The position numbers and the translations under genes are program-made. Positions 7,840 to 18,053 of a stretch of DNA of 64,000 nt are shown here, piece after piece. This stretch comes from Pseudodesulfovibrio sp. (GTDB lineage Bacteria; Desulfobacterota; Desulfovibrionia; Desulfovibrionales; Desulfovibrionaceae). The DNA is taken from contig JAEINO010000001.1 of NCBI GenBank assembly GCA_016342345.1, forward strand, positions 62,001 through 126,000. The letters run 5' to 3'. The notes under the pieces are model-generated. The model searched no databases. It was not told the origin of the DNA and was given only the letters and a program-made list of their open reading frames with translations. Position 1 is the stretch's first letter. Every line of letters begins with the position of its first letter.

Positions 7840-9345
7840 TTATTTCTTTAGTCTGGCTAAGTATCCGACCCTGAAGAATCCCAGGATGGTCAAACTGTAA
7901 ATCAAGTGTCCCAACCAGGGGAAAATTTGATGATATACGGTTTTTGTTTTTAATGGCGCAATTGTTGCGCTTAAGCTTTCTGCCTGAAACTGGGTTCCGA
8001 TCGATACAATGCGACCGACAGGGTCTACAAATGCGGAAATGCCTGTGTTGGTGCCTCGCACCAGCCAACGTCCTTGTTCAACGGCTCGCATTATAGACAG
8101 GTTGAGATGCTGTCTCGGGGCGGACGTGTCGCCAAACCATGCATCATTGCTGATATTGATCAAGGCATTGGCCCCAAGCTCTACCTGTTTTTGTGCAAGC
8201 TCCGGGAATATGGCTTCATAACAAATGAGCATGCCAAGGGCAACGCCATCGATGTAGAGTGGTTTATTGTCTTTTCCCGAAACGAAATTTCCTGCAGCCT
8301 GAACAAGTTTTTCAAAAGGCATCCATTCTTCAAAAGGCATGTATTCGCCAAATGGTACCAGATGTACTTTGTCATACGATTGTGTTGTACGACCAGCTTC
8401 ATCCACGAGCCATGCCCGATTAAACAAAACGTATTGATTCGTCTTCATGTCGGTAATTCGATAGGCAGGCGAACCTGTGATGATGCTGGTCTTGCTGTCC
8501 TGGGCAAGTATCTGAACCGCCTGACGAAAGGGCGTCTTGTCCTGAAGATAGAATGGCATGGCCGTTTCTGGCCAGATGACGACTTTTGGTGCTTTGTTAC
8601 GAATGGCATCAAGACTGATCTTGACGTATTTCCTGACAGTCTCAGCCTGATATTTGGGTATCCATTTCATGCCCTGATCCACATTGCCTTGGGCAATGGA
8701 AACCATGAAATTCGAGTTCCCGGTATCAAATGCAAGTCCTCGATAAAAACCGAATCCTGTCAACAAGACCACGAGGCCGACGGCAAGCAACAATGCGCTT
8801 CGGTAGGTGCGGTAAAGCAATATTGCCAAGGCCAGAGTGGTCAGTACCCCTGACAATCCATATGCGCCAAGAATCGATGCTCCCTGAATAGCAAATGGCC
8901 AGGGAGAGAATGCTGAAGCCAGATTCATCCATGGAAAACCTGATAAAATGGTTCCCATCAACATTTCCATGGTTGCCCAGGAAAACCCCGCAAGAATGCA
9001 TAAGGGGATGCCACTCGTCTGTCTTCCCGCGTAGAAGAGACCAACGGAAAACAAGCCATAATACACCCCCATAAACGCGGCCAGAAGGGCCGGGCAGGGA
9101 AGGGCTATGAACCACGGAAGACCGCCATATGTTTGAACAGGAATGACCATCCAGTAATAACAACCAGTGGCAGCAAGAAGACCTGCCAGCCAACCGAACC
9201 TGAAGGCTTTTTTGCCGGATGTGGCCCGGAGTCCTATCCAGGCGATTCCCATGGGAAAAGCCAAAGAGGCAAGCGGGAAATGGAAAAGTGGATTGGCAAA
9301 TCCTATCCAGGCACCAAGAGTTGCGAAGAGAACAAGGGAGAGCAC
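7840..9345 (-). CDS. lnt: Apolipoprotein N-acyltransferase
   Basis: Integral inner-membrane enzyme of 501 residues that adds the third acyl chain to lipoproteins. The first 200 residues hold several hydrophobic helices. The nitrilase-like periplasmic domain follows with the catalytic triad E260 (VIWPETAMP), K326 (SYDKVHLVPFGEY) and C375 (LICYEAIFPE). A final membrane helix precedes ARLKK. It starts with GTG three bases after the corC stop, so the two are translationally linked; corC-lnt is a widespread pairing. At least one lipoprotein substrate candidate is in the window (60916-61362). Confidence 0.95.
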   Translation of the reverse strand: MLSLVLFATLGAWIGFANPLFHFPLASLAFPMGIAWIGLRATSGKKAFRFGWLAGLLAATGCYYWMVIPVQTYGGLPWFIALPCPALLAAFMGVYYGLFSVGLFYAGRQTSGIPLCILAGFSWATMEMLMGTILSGFPWMNLASAFSPWPFAIQGASILGAYGLSGVLTTLALAILLYRTYRSALLLAVGLVVLLTGFGFYRGLAFDTGNSNFMVSIAQGNVDQGMKWIPKYQAETVRKYVKISLDAIRNKAPKVVIWPETAMPFYLQDKTPFRQAVQILAQDSKTSIITGSPAYRITDMKTNQYVLFNRAWLVDEAGRTTQSYDKVHLVPFGEYMPFEEWMPFEKLVQAAGNFVSGKDNKPLYIDGVALGMLICYEAIFPELAQKQVELGANALINISNDAWFGDTSAPRQHLNLSIMRAVEQGRWLVRGTNTGISAFVDPVGRIVSIGTQFQAESLSATIAPLKTKTVYHQIFPWLGHLIYSLTILGFFRVGYLARLKK

Positions 9346-9348
9346 TAT

Positions 9349-10170
9349 TTATTCTTGTCCAACGGGTCCGATCTTTATAGACCAGATCTGTCGTTCGTCG
9401 GATTCAAGAATTGTGAAAAGCCTATTGTCGAATGTGTAAAATTCTCCTTCACGAGGGATTCGGCCAGCCATTGCTGCCAAAAAACCACCAATTGAATCCA
9501 CGTCATTGCTTTCAAGTTCCAGAAAACATTGTTCACAGACTTCGTCCAAGGGAACGCGGCCTGAAACGATGAACGAACCATCAGGCAGTTTCAGTATTTC
9601 ATCAGGACGTTCCTGGTCATATTCATCAGCTATTTCGCCAACAATTTCCTCCAGGACATCTTCCATGGTAACCATGCCGGAAGTGCCACCATATTCATCC
9701 TGAACAATGGCCATATGGAGTTTTTCCTTTTTGAAGGCAGAGAGCACATCATCAAGGAAGACATTCTCAGGGACAAAAAAAGGAGGACGCATGAGATTCG
9801 TCACAGGTAAATCGATTTGTCCATCAAGAAGGTGGGGAAGAAGATCCTTGGCGTGTACCACACCTATAATGTGGTCCTTGTTGTCTTGAAATATGGGGAT
9901 TCGGGAGTGTGCTCCCTGCTTTATGATGATGTCGGCAACATCCTTGACGGAACTGTTTGTATCAGCACAGGCCATGTCCGTGCGTGGGACCATGATTTCA
10001 GTTACCTGCTTTTTATCGAACTCAAGAATATTGAGAAGCATGGAAACTTCATCGTTTTCAAGTTCGCCTTCTGCTTTGGCTTCAAGTATGTGTTCTTCAA
10101 GCTGTTGCCCATTGGTGCCGAATATCTTTTTGAAAATTGTGATAAATCGACTGTCAGATCCTTCGTCCAA
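9349..10170 (-). CDS. CBS-domain transporter-associated protein, CorC/HlyC type
   Basis: A 273-residue cytoplasmic protein with a tandem CBS pair (about 60-185; VPRTDM at the start of CBS1, AIVQDEYGGTSGMVTMEDVL in CBS2) and a C-terminal CorC/HlyC domain (about 195-273). It lacks the DUF21 membrane domain of full-length CNNM proteins. The family is linked to Mg2+/Co2+ efflux and hemolysin-like phenotypes, but its biochemical role is poorly defined. The start is TTG10170, chosen because AGGAG lies 8 bases upstream and no ATG fits. lnt follows immediately. Confidence 0.88.
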   Translation of the reverse strand: MDEGSDSRFITIFKKIFGTNGQQLEEHILEAKAEGELENDEVSMLLNILEFDKKQVTEIMVPRTDMACADTNSSVKDVADIIIKQGAHSRIPIFQDNKDHIIGVVHAKDLLPHLLDGQIDLPVTNLMRPPFFVPENVFLDDVLSAFKKEKLHMAIVQDEYGGTSGMVTMEDVLEEIVGEIADEYDQERPDEILKLPDGSFIVSGRVPLDEVCEQCFLELESNDVDSIGGFLAAMAGRIPREGEFYTFDNRLFTILESDERQIWSIKIGPVGQE

Positions 10171-10302
10171 GATCAGACTCCTTGAATAGGGTTAAATGGT
10201 AAATGCGCTGTTGATTAATCCCTGCTTCTATGCCGGTTTCATCACTCTTTAAATATTTAGTCGGAGAATCACTCGGTGTCAACACCAGGACTGACAGGTT
10301 GA

Positions 10303-12186
10303 TTACAATAGTCCCATTTTTTTCAAATGAATTTGAAGGCATGAAAGTGCGGCAGGAGTTATGCCGGAAATTCTTCCGGCTTGACCAAAAGTCATGGGTT
10401 GCACTTTTGTCAACTTTTCAACAACTTCAAAAGTCAATCCAGCTACCGATGAATAATCAAGATGATCCGGTAATGCCATTGTTTCCATGGTCTTGGACTT
10501 GGCAACCAATTCCATTTGCTTTTTCAAATATCCTTCATAGCGAACCCGTGTTTCAGCTTCGCGCAGGATATTTTCGTCCAGAGAGGAAATTTCAGGATGA
10601 AAAACAGCAAGTCTTTCGATGACCATTTGTGGCTGCCGCAGCAAGGCTGCCAATTCAACGGCCTTTCCGGGAATGGACGCACCGATTCTTTGCATTATCT
10701 CTCTGGTCGGAGCATCAGGCTTGATCCGTATTGAATTCAAGGCTCCGATGACAGATTGCAATTGTTTTTGTTTGTCAGAAAACAGTGACCACTGGTCGTC
10801 ATCGACAAGGCCTATATTGCGTCCGATGGCTGTCAGGCGCTCGTCTGCATTGCCTTCACGCAAAAGCAGCCTGTGTTCGGCCCGCGAAGTGAACATTCGA
10901 TACGGTTCTTCCGTCCCTTTTGTGACAAGGTCGTCAACCAGAACTGCCATATATGCCTGATCTCTGGAAAGAAGAAACGGATCGCGTCCCTGAACCTTGC
11001 TGCATATATTGAAAGCTGCCCATAATCCCTGAGCTGCAGCTTCTTCATAGCCAGAGGTGCCGTTTATCTGTCCTGCGAGAAAAAGACCTGGAAGAATCTT
11101 TGTCTCCAATGTCGGTTTGAGTTGCGTTGGCTGGCAATAATCATATTCGATGGCATAACCGGGACGAACTATTTGTGCATTTTCAAGCCCCACAATGGAA
11201 GCAACCATCTTTTTCTGGATATCAAACGGCAGACTTGTGGGAATGCCGCTTGGATACATTTCAGGATGATCAAGTCCTTCCGGTTCAATAAATATTTGAT
11301 GTCTGTCCTTTTCTGGGAAACGTGCAACCTTGTCCTCGATTGATGGACAATATCGCGCGCCAACACCTTCTATTGCGCCGGTAAACATAGGCGAACGATC
11401 AAATCCTGATCGGATTACTTCATGTGCATCAGGATTGGTGTACGTCAAGTAGCAAGGAACTTGCGGCATGGGGACGGTGGTATTCCGAAAGCTGAACGGC
11501 GCAGGAGGGGTGTCGCCATGCTGTATTTCCATCTTTTCGAAATCAATAGAGCTTTTGAGAATACGAGGCGTTGTGCCAGTCTTCAGCCGTCCCAATTCAA
11601 GGCCAATTTCCCGCAAGCTGTCAGACAGGGAATTAGAGGATGGGTCGCCAAGGCGTCCACCACTGAAATTGTTTAATCCAATATGAATGAGACCCTTGAG
11701 AAATGTGCCGGTCGTCAGCATTACCGTTTTGGAACGGATGTTTTCCCCAAGTTGTGTCCTGACACCGCAAGCTTGTCCATTCTCGATCATGATGGAGTCG
11801 GCTATGTCCTGAAATACCCACAGATTGTCTTGGGAAAAGATCGATTTCTGGACCACGCGCATGTATTCTGCTCGGTCCATCTGGGCACGACTGGAACGGA
11901 CAGCCGGACCTTTACTTGTATTAAGAAGTCTGAACTGAATACCCGCAGCATCGGACCAGAGGCCCATCATGCCACCGAGCGCATCAATTTCCTTGACCAT
12001 GTGGCCTTTGGCCAGCCCTCCGATTGCAGGATTGCAGGAGAGGTGACCAATTCGATCAACATTTATAGTCAACAGCAAGGTTTTGAGTCCAAGACGTGAA
12101 GCAGCCATGGCTGCTTCACATCCTGCGTGACCTGCGCCAACAACGATCAGATCGAATAGATCAGGAAAGAGGGCTTTATTTTCCAT
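10303..12186 (-). CDS. mnmG: tRNA uridine-5-carboxymethylaminomethyl modification enzyme MnmG
   Basis: FAD-dependent enzyme of 627 residues that, with MnmE, modifies U34 of several tRNAs. The N-terminal FAD fold shows [15 protein letters not shown], followed by [14 protein letters not shown], a GidA family signature. [19 protein letters not shown] is largely conserved as [18 protein letters not shown]. The C-terminal helical tRNA/MnmE-binding domain closes with the expected length (family about 620-630). mnmE is not in the window. M20 peptidase lies 20 bases upstream on the same strand. Confidence 0.96.
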   Translation of the reverse strand: MENKALFPDLFDLIVVGAGHAGCEAAMAASRLGLKTLLLTINVDRIGHLSCNPAIGGLAKGHMVKEIDALGGMMGLWSDAAGIQFRLLNTSKGPAVRSSRAQMDRAEYMRVVQKSIFSQDNLWVFQDIADSIMIENGQACGVRTQLGENIRSKTVMLTTGTFLKGLIHIGLNNFSGGRLGDPSSNSLSDSLREIGLELGRLKTGTTPRILKSSIDFEKMEIQHGDTPPAPFSFRNTTVPMPQVPCYLTYTNPDAHEVIRSGFDRSPMFTGAIEGVGARYCPSIEDKVARFPEKDRHQIFIEPEGLDHPEMYPSGIPTSLPFDIQKKMVASIVGLENAQIVRPGYAIEYDYCQPTQLKPTLETKILPGLFLAGQINGTSGYEEAAAQGLWAAFNICSKVQGRDPFLLSRDQAYMAVLVDDLVTKGTEEPYRMFTSRAEHRLLLREGNADERLTAIGRNIGLVDDDQWSLFSDKQKQLQSVIGALNSIRIKPDAPTREIMQRIGASIPGKAVELAALLRQPQMVIERLAVFHPEISSLDENILREAETRVRYEGYLKKQMELVAKSKTMETMALPDHLDYSSVAGLTFEVVEKLTKVQPMTFGQAGRISGITPAALSCLQIHLKKMGLL

Positions 12187-12206
12187 TGGCCATCCAGACT
12201 TCCAGG

Positions 12207-13427
12207 TTATGACAAGAGCATGTCGGTGATAACCTTGGCATCACCGATAGTGCTCTTGATTGATGCCGACTCATTGGGCTGGTGGGCATTATGGTTGAGG
12301 GTAGCCCAGACCACGGCCTGATACCCTTTGCGTCTCAAAATTGCTGCGACAGTGCCGCCACCAATACCTACCACGCGCGGATTGTTGCCATAGATTTTCT
12401 TGACGCTCTGGATAACCTTGAGTGCTACTTCGCTGTCTGCAGGAGTCGCAGGTGCTGCCTGTTCGGCCATGATCAGATCATATGAAATTGTGACTCCATG
12501 CTCTTGTTCAACTTCAGCGCCAAATTCTTTTATCTTTTCAAGCACATCGGTCAATTCGATTTCGGGCAGCACACGGGAATCAATATAGAAAACATCACGC
12601 CCCGGGAGGGTGTTTATGTTTTCGACGTTGGCTTCCTTCATGGTGGGCTGGAAGGTGGAGCGAGGTGGATCGAAAATCGGATTCTCAGCATCGAAGATTG
12701 TTTCCAATTTCTTGACTTTGAGAATTAAATCAGCGGCAGCCACAAGGGAATTGATTCCCTGATTTGGGGTCGAGGCATGGCACTGCTTGCCGTTTACCGT
12801 GACCTTGAGCCAGAACATCGATTTTTCAGCCACTTCAATCATTTCGGAATTGGGTTCGCCAAAATCAGGAACGAGAAACAGGTCGTTCTTGCTGAAGATG
12901 TCTTCATGATTTTCAACAAGGTAATCCAGACCGAATGTATTTCCGGTTTCCTCATCTGCAACGAAAATCATGCCGAAGTTGATTTCAGGAATAATGTCAT
13001 GATCAATGAGAGCCTTAGCTGCAAGCAGGGAGGAGACTATGCCTTGCTGATTATCCTCGACACCACGACCAATTATCGTGTCCCCGTCGCGCACAAGTGT
13101 GTAGGGATCTGATTCCCACAAGATGCGGTCCCCTGGAGGAACGACGTCTATATGTGAAATGACCCACAGGGTCTTGTCTGTGTTCTTACCGGGAATGAAG
13201 GCTACTATGTTTGGACGAGATCCGCTTGAAACGGTGTCGTCTGGAGCGTTGAACTCACGAATATCTTCAATACCAATAAACTTGAGGTAATTGATTAGGA
13301 AATTTGCCTTTTCCGTTTCTCCAATACCTCCGTTCTTGGGTCCAAGGGCAGGAATGGCTGTAAGTTTTGTCTGGAGATCAACGACAGTTTCAGACTGTTG
13401 GTCCAATGTGGAAAAGAGAGTGTCCAT
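12207..13427 (-). CDS. M20-family metallohydrolase (ArgE/DapE type)
   Basis: Zinc exopeptidase-like enzyme of 406 residues. Metal-binding motifs are in order: [12 protein letters not shown] (first His and Asp), [10 protein letters not shown] (bridging Asp), VADEETGN (catalytic Glu) and the C-terminal [10 protein letters not shown] histidine. A dimerisation domain with GKQCHASTP lies between about 180 and 300. The substrate (an acylated amino acid or peptide) cannot be assigned. ATG13427 is the start, with GGAGG upstream; the longer frame to 13484 would run through the terminator at 13483-13514. Confidence 0.88.
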   Translation of the reverse strand: MDTLFSTLDQQSETVVDLQTKLTAIPALGPKNGGIGETEKANFLINYLKFIGIEDIREFNAPDDTVSSGSRPNIVAFIPGKNTDKTLWVISHIDVVPPGDRILWESDPYTLVRDGDTIIGRGVEDNQQGIVSSLLAAKALIDHDIIPEINFGMIFVADEETGNTFGLDYLVENHEDIFSKNDLFLVPDFGEPNSEMIEVAEKSMFWLKVTVNGKQCHASTPNQGINSLVAAADLILKVKKLETIFDAENPIFDPPRSTFQPTMKEANVENINTLPGRDVFYIDSRVLPEIELTDVLEKIKEFGAEVEQEHGVTISYDLIMAEQAAPATPADSEVALKVIQSVKKIYGNNPRVVGIGGGTVAAILRRKGYQAVVWATLNHNAHQPNESASIKSTIGDAKVITDMLLS

Positions 13428-13482
13428 GAGGCCTCCGTTACAATTTTGATTGAAGATATCGTAAATGGATACCGTGAGAAAC

Positions 13483-13514
13483 AAAAAAAGGCGGGGAAAA
13501 GCCCCGCCTTTTTT
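13483..13514. terminator. Bidirectional-looking terminator between PxxKW gene and M20 gene
   Basis: GGCGGGG (13490-13496) and CCCCGCC (13502-13508) form a 7-bp GC stem with seven A on one side and six T on the other. On the minus strand it ends the PxxKW transcript before the peptidase gene. Confidence 0.85.
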
Positions 13515-13528
13515 GGATTTCCTGTTGT

Positions 13529-13813
13529 CTAGCGACCGCGTGCAGCGCGCTTGGAAGCCTTCAGCGGGTTGACTTTGACCTTACCGGTCTTGTCAACGTC
13601 TGCGCGAACGTGCGTGGCAAAGTTGCAGACGCCTTTGGCCCATTTGATTTCAGGTTGTGCGTAAGTAGGACAATACTTTTCATCCTCAAAAGGAACAATC
13701 CGTTCACAACCTTCACATTTCTCAACAATGGGTTCCATGACGACGCCCTTGTAAGTCAGACCGGCATCGGTCTTGATAGCGCCTTCCAGGGAAATGGTTT
13801 TCTTCTTAGCCAT
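13529..13813 (-). CDS. PxxKW family cysteine-rich protein
   Basis: A 94-residue protein with four cysteines in KCEGCERI, KYCPTY and GVCNFATH and the sequence PEIKW that names the family. The cysteines may bind zinc or a cluster; the function is unknown. The family is known mostly from deltaproteobacterial sulfate reducers. The C-terminus is basic (LKASKRAARGR). ATG13813 has AGGAGG 10 bases upstream and is preferred over the 13846 start. It has its own promoter (13894-13923) and terminator, so it is monocistronic. Confidence 0.87.
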   Translation of the reverse strand: MAKKKTISLEGAIKTDAGLTYKGVVMEPIVEKCEGCERIVPFEDEKYCPTYAQPEIKWAKGVCNFATHVRADVDKTGKVKVNPLKASKRAARGR

Positions 13814-13893
13814 GTTATGCCTTCCTCCTAAAATAATGCGGCTCACAGGATGCTAGCGGCATATAAAATTTCATATTAATGCAAGAGCAGAAT

Positions 13894-13923
13894 TCGATAT
13901 GCACCCATGGTGGGTGTTGTCAA
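13894..13923 (-). promoter_or_regulatory. Candidate promoter of the PxxKW gene with palindromic spacer
   Basis: A perfect TTGACA (13918-13923 on the minus strand) is followed after 18 bases by TATCGA (13894-13899). The spacer holds the inverted repeat CACCCA/TGGGTG, which could bind a repressor. Confidence 0.45.
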
Positions 13924-13941
13924 GTTTTTTACTGTTTTTTT

Positions 13942-15297
13942 TTACTGTTTTGCCTTTGAAATAATCCACTCAGAGGCCTTTAAGGATTCGAATTTCAATG
14001 ACTTTATGTCAATAGTCCTAAAATCTCCATAAAGGTAAATTATTTCACCGGCCACCATTGTCATGCACACTTCCATGCCGGTTGCGCCATAGACGGCATG
14101 AGAAACATGATTGTATAATGGCATGAGATTTGGATTCGCAAGATCCAATGCAATCATGTCTGCTGGACACCCGACTTCAATGCGTCCGAGCTCGGACCAT
14201 CCCAGGCATTGAGCAGAGTTTCTGGTTGCCATGTCCAAGGCTGTTTGGGCGCAGACGGCGGATGCATCATCATGTCTTACTTTACCAACAAGAGCGGCAA
14301 GGGCCATATCCCGAAACATGTTGAGTTGGTTGTTGCTGGCGGCTCCATCTGTTCCAAGCCCAACAGTCACTCCGGCATCTATCATTTTCTGAACTGGGGA
14401 TATGCCGGAACACAGTTTTAGATTGGAGGCAGGATTGTGAACAACATTCACGCAGGTTTCAGCCAAAAGGTCGATTTCCTCGTCCGTGATATCCACACAG
14501 TGGTGTAATGTTGTTCGCTTTGTAAGCAATTCGAGGCTACGAAGAAGCTCAATGGGGCGTTTCCCGTATTTTTTCAGACAGACCGCTGTTTCCGTTGGAG
14601 ATTCTGCCAGATGAATCTGCCAGGGGACATTCATTTCAATCGCAAGTTCGAAGCTGGCCACAAGTCCGTCCGGGCTGACTGTGAACGCGGCATGAGGAGT
14701 GACCGCCGTGCGTAGGCGCGGATGGTCAATGAACGATTGGTTCAAGTGCCGGATGGTCCGCCAACAGTCCTCCGCAGTAGGAAATTGCGGTGAGGGAAAG
14801 TCAAAAAAACCTTCTCCCAGGACAGCTCGAAGTCCGGCATCAGAAACGGCTTTTCCTGTTACGTGTTCATGAAAATAACCATTGAGAAATGACGTGCAAC
14901 CTGTACGAATCAACTCAGCACAACCAAGTCTTGCTCCAATGCCAAGCAATTCTTCGGTGAGCTTGGATTCCACAGGCCAGATGTGATCTTCAAGCCATCT
15001 CATGAGCGGCAAATCATCAGCAAAGCCACGAAACAAGGTCATTGGCAAATGGGTGTGACCATTGACCAAACCTGGCATAAGCATCTTGCCGGACATATCC
15101 AGACGTTCGGTTGGAACATGGGATGCGCAGAGCGTATCATAATCGCCAAGACTTTGAACAATGCCGTTGGAAATGGCGATGCCAGCATCGCTGATGACTC
15201 TTCGATCGTCATCCTGAGTTACAACGGCATCTGCCTTGATAAGCAAATCGCACTTTTCAGGCATGGATGGTATTGTTTGATTCTGTTCCATTTCCAT
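13942..15297 (-). CDS. mtaD: 5-methylthioadenosine/S-adenosylhomocysteine deaminase
   Basis: Amidohydrolase of 451 residues predicted to deaminate SAH and/or MTA to the inosyl compounds. It shows the metal motif GLVNGHTHLPMTLFRG (HxH), PHAAFTVSPDG, the third His in WQIHLAESPTE, the fourth in TLHHCVDITDEE and the Asp in GLGTDGAASNN. Length matches the MtaD/SAHD family (430-450). It follows mtnP by three bases and shares the operon apt-mtnP-mtaD, which supports an adenosine-thioether role over chlorohydrolase-like alternatives. Start could also be ATG15291. Confidence 0.9.
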   Translation of the reverse strand: MEMEQNQTIPSMPEKCDLLIKADAVVTQDDDRRVISDAGIAISNGIVQSLGDYDTLCASHVPTERLDMSGKMLMPGLVNGHTHLPMTLFRGFADDLPLMRWLEDHIWPVESKLTEELLGIGARLGCAELIRTGCTSFLNGYFHEHVTGKAVSDAGLRAVLGEGFFDFPSPQFPTAEDCWRTIRHLNQSFIDHPRLRTAVTPHAAFTVSPDGLVASFELAIEMNVPWQIHLAESPTETAVCLKKYGKRPIELLRSLELLTKRTTLHHCVDITDEEIDLLAETCVNVVHNPASNLKLCSGISPVQKMIDAGVTVGLGTDGAASNNQLNMFRDMALAALVGKVRHDDASAVCAQTALDMATRNSAQCLGWSELGRIEVGCPADMIALDLANPNLMPLYNHVSHAVYGATGMEVCMTMVAGEIIYLYGDFRTIDIKSLKFESLKASEWIISKAKQ

Positions 15298-15300
15298 TCT

Positions 15301-16050
15301 TTATTTAATTTTTTTAATAACTTCTGTAAGCAGTGATGTGACTTTTTCCACATTGCCTTTAAAAACTTCAAGAATTTCTTCCCAGGTGACTGGTTCCTCG
15401 TCAGTTTTCCAGCAGTCATAATCCGTGCTCATGGCAATTGCTGCATATGGAAGGCCAGCTTCGTTAGCGAGCAAGCATTCCGGTGCCACGCTCATGTTGA
15501 TGACATCCGCACCCCACATGCGAAACATGTTGGATTCGGCTCTGGTCGAAAAACGCGAACCCTCAATGGTCACAACCGTGCCCGTTTCATGATGTGCGAC
15601 ACCAAGGCTCTTGCATGTTTCATTCAACAATGAACGAAGGTTTTCGTCAAAGGGATCAGCCATTCCAGTATGTACAGCCCCATGCGGTTCAAACTCTTCA
15701 TGAAATGAGACTGGACGCATACGAGTGAAGTCGATGAACTGATCAAGTATGACAAGATGGCCACGATCGATCTCCTTTCGCAAGGAACCGCAGGCTGTTG
15801 TCGCAATAACCATAGTACAACCAACATCTTTCAAGGCCTGAATGTTCGCACGGTAGTTGACGAACGTTGGCGGAATGGTGTGCTCACGACCATGTCTGGC
15901 AAGGATGACAACATCCTTGCCACTGATGGTACCTGTCTTGAGTGGAGCGGAGGGTTTGCCGTATTTGGTGTCTACCTCGATATCGTGCGGGTTTTGCAAA
16001 AGATCGGGATTGTCCAGACCACTACCACCAATGATGCCTATCTTGATCAT
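15301..16050 (-). CDS. mtnP: S-methyl-5'-thioadenosine phosphorylase
   Basis: Trimeric purine-nucleoside phosphorylase family enzyme of 249 residues. It splits MTA with phosphate into adenine and methylthioribose-1-phosphate. KIGIIGGSGLD is the N-terminal phosphate-binding strand; ARHGREHTIPP, ATTACGSL and the NMSVAPECLLANEAGLPYA-type substrate region are all present. The adenine would feed apt, which lies 14 bases upstream in the same transcript. Confidence 0.93.
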   Translation of the reverse strand: MIKIGIIGGSGLDNPDLLQNPHDIEVDTKYGKPSAPLKTGTISGKDVVILARHGREHTIPPTFVNYRANIQALKDVGCTMVIATTACGSLRKEIDRGHLVILDQFIDFTRMRPVSFHEEFEPHGAVHTGMADPFDENLRSLLNETCKSLGVAHHETGTVVTIEGSRFSTRAESNMFRMWGADVINMSVAPECLLANEAGLPYAAIAMSTDYDCWKTDEEPVTWEEILEVFKGNVEKVTSLLTEVIKKIK

Positions 16051-16064
16051 ATCCTGATTCCTGC

Positions 16065-16586
16065 CTAGTCAAGTTCGAGAAGAAAACAATGATCCTGACC
16101 GGCATCTTTCATTCTTTGTGGACCATCAAGGAAACCGAGTTGGATTACAAAACCGCAGCCGACGATATCTCCTCCAGCTTCATTAACAAGCTGCAACATG
16201 CCTTCGGCTGTGCCACCTGTTGCCAGAAGATCGTCGATTACTAAAACTTTTTCACCTTCCTTGATGGCATCCTCATGCATGCACAGGGTGTCTGTGCCGT
16301 ATTCAAGGTCATAGGTGACGCAGTGACTCTTGTACGGAAGCTTGCCGGGTTTACGGACAGGAACAAAACCAATACCCATCTTGTAGGCAAGAGGGGCTCC
16401 AAATATGAATCCACGAGCTTCTGCTGCCACGATTTTAGTAGCTCCACAGTCCTTGAACTTTTCAGCAAGACAGTCGACGGTATGTCGAAAGGCGTCGGGA
16501 TCACTCAATATGGGGGTGATATCAAAAAAAACAATGCCTTTTTTGGGATAATCCGGAATGTCTCTGATGTACTCGCGCAAATTCAT
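16065..16586 (-). CDS. apt: Adenine phosphoribosyltransferase
   Basis: A 173-residue salvage enzyme that makes AMP from adenine and PRPP. The PRPP motif VLVIDDLLATGGTAEGML is intact, and LREYIRDIPDYPKKGIVF is the usual N-terminus. ATG16586 has AAGGAGG upstream; the frame open to 16658 lacks such a signal. First gene of apt-mtnP-mtaD, divergent from rsmA across about 115 bases. Confidence 0.95.
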   Translation of the reverse strand: MNLREYIRDIPDYPKKGIVFFDITPILSDPDAFRHTVDCLAEKFKDCGATKIVAAEARGFIFGAPLAYKMGIGFVPVRKPGKLPYKSHCVTYDLEYGTDTLCMHEDAIKEGEKVLVIDDLLATGGTAEGMLQLVNEAGGDIVGCGFVIQLGFLDGPQRMKDAGQDHCFLLELD

Positions 16587-16701
16587 ATAATCCTCCTTAA
16601 AATTTAAAACTGAAGAGTCATACGTTTCCAAATAAGATTGTGTCAATAATCTTGCCACTACGGTTAGCTTCGGCTATCGATTGCTACACGGAGAACAGGA
16701 C

Positions 16702-17487
16702 ATGCAAGATGAACGACCAAAATACAGAGCCAAAAAAAGTTTGGGTCAGAACTTTCTCATTGACCAGAATATCTGTCACAAGATTGTCAATGCCATTAAC
16801 CCTGGCCCGGATGATCATATTATAGAAATAGGTCCAGGGCGGGGAGCTCTTACCGAATTCATAGTTGAAGCATCCCCCAAAAAATTTACTGTTATAGAAA
16901 TGGACTCGAATCTTGCGGACAGACTTGAAGAGGATTGGCCTACTTTGAACGTTGTTCGAGCCGATGCCTTGAAATATCCATGGGAGGATCTCAATAATAA
17001 CGGTCCTTGTAAGATTATTGGCAATCTTCCCTATAATATAGGATCAAAGCTCATTTGGGACATCGTGAGTAAAGTAAAGACTCTTGAGCATGCCATTTTC
17101 ATGGTTCAACATGAAGTCGCCCTGAGGCTGACGGCTCAGCTTGATGGGAAAGCATACGGAGCACTGACTGCCTGGGTAAACAATTTTGCAGAGACCAGAT
17201 ATCTCTTCAAAGTTCCGCCAACAGTGTTTCGCCCACGCCCCAAGGTTGATTCTGCCGTGGTTGGTTTCAAACCATTGCCCTTGGAACAATGGCCAGCCAA
17301 TCCAGAAAAATTATCCGAGTTGATTAAGTTGCTTTTTCAAAAACGGCGAAAGCAAATGTCCACCATCCTGAAAAAACAATGGACATTGGAATTGGAGCAA
17401 TGGTTTGAAAAAGAAGGAGTTAGCCCGCAAGCCAGACCTGAAAATATTTCCCCAAAACAGCTCTTGAGTCTGTCAAAACACATTTAA
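16702..17487 (+). CDS. rsmA: 16S rRNA dimethyladenosine transferase
   Basis: Also called ksgA. A 261-residue SAM-dependent enzyme that dimethylates the two adjacent adenosines near the 3' end of 16S rRNA. KKSLGQNFLID is the signature N-terminus; VEIGPGRGALTEFI-like IEIGPGRGALTE is the SAM loop; IIGNLPYNIGS is the catalytic NLPY motif. ATG16702 has GGAG upstream; the frame also runs back to TTG16681. Length is normal (260-275). Confidence 0.95.
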   Translation: MQDERPKYRAKKSLGQNFLIDQNICHKIVNAINPGPDDHIIEIGPGRGALTEFIVEASPKKFTVIEMDSNLADRLEEDWPTLNVVRADALKYPWEDLNNNGPCKIIGNLPYNIGSKLIWDIVSKVKTLEHAIFMVQHEVALRLTAQLDGKAYGALTAWVNNFAETRYLFKVPPTVFRPRPKVDSAVVGFKPLPLEQWPANPEKLSELIKLLFQKRRKQMSTILKKQWTLELEQWFEKEGVSPQARPENISPKQLLSLSKHI

Positions 17488-17764
17488 TGTGCACTTTTTC
17501 TCAATTGGAAAGGGCCATATATGAGTTTAAGGTTTAAAAATATATTTTAGTTTTGATGCAAAAAAACGGGAAATTACCCCGGAAGCTCCATATAGCGTAG
17601 CTTTTTCGTTTTTTTTCTGCCCCTGGGCTAGACACAAGACAAAAGTTCAATTAAAGGCCTAAAGGGTAAGTTGTTAAGGAAACAAAGTGCGAATGCTGTT
17701 TTACATTCTGGCTGCACTTCAACCTGATACTTTAGGATAATTACCTTATTGAGGAGGAGGACTG

Positions 17765-18037
17765 ATGACAAAGGCTGAGTTGGTTGTCAAAATTGCGGAA
17801 AAGGCCAATCTGACCAAAGCAAATGCTGAACGTGCCCTGAATGCATTCCTGGAGACCGTTGAAGGTACTCTCGTGAGTGAGGGCAAGTTGACCTTGACCG
17901 GTTTTGGAACTTTCGTTGTAGAAGAGCGTAAGGCTCGCGTTGGTCGCAACCCTCGCACAGGTGCTGAGATCAAGATTCCGGCCACTAAGGTCGTCAAATT
18001 CCGTCCCGGCAAAATCCTTAAGGACGCCGTCAAGTAG
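17765..18037 (+). CDS. HU-family DNA-binding protein
   Basis: A 90-residue DNABII nucleoid protein. TLTGFGTF and GRNPRTG define the beta arm; the C-terminus VKFRPGKILKDAVK is HU-like. It differs from the IHF-beta-like paralog at 4.6 kb. A very strong ribosome binding site (GAGGAGGAGG) precedes the ATG, which fits an abundant protein. The 277 bases upstream must hold its promoter, but no clear consensus stood out. A 56-residue membrane protein follows 16 bases after the stop. Confidence 0.95.
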   Translation: MTKAELVVKIAEKANLTKANAERALNAFLETVEGTLVSEGKLTLTGFGTFVVEERKARVGRNPRTGAEIKIPATKVVKFRPGKILKDAVK

Positions 18038-18053
18038 ATTGGAGGAATTCCCA

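Noticed and set aside
8074-8853. 259-codon open frame on the plus strand opposite lnt
   Set aside because: Shadow of lnt; lacks a ribosome binding site and any known motif.
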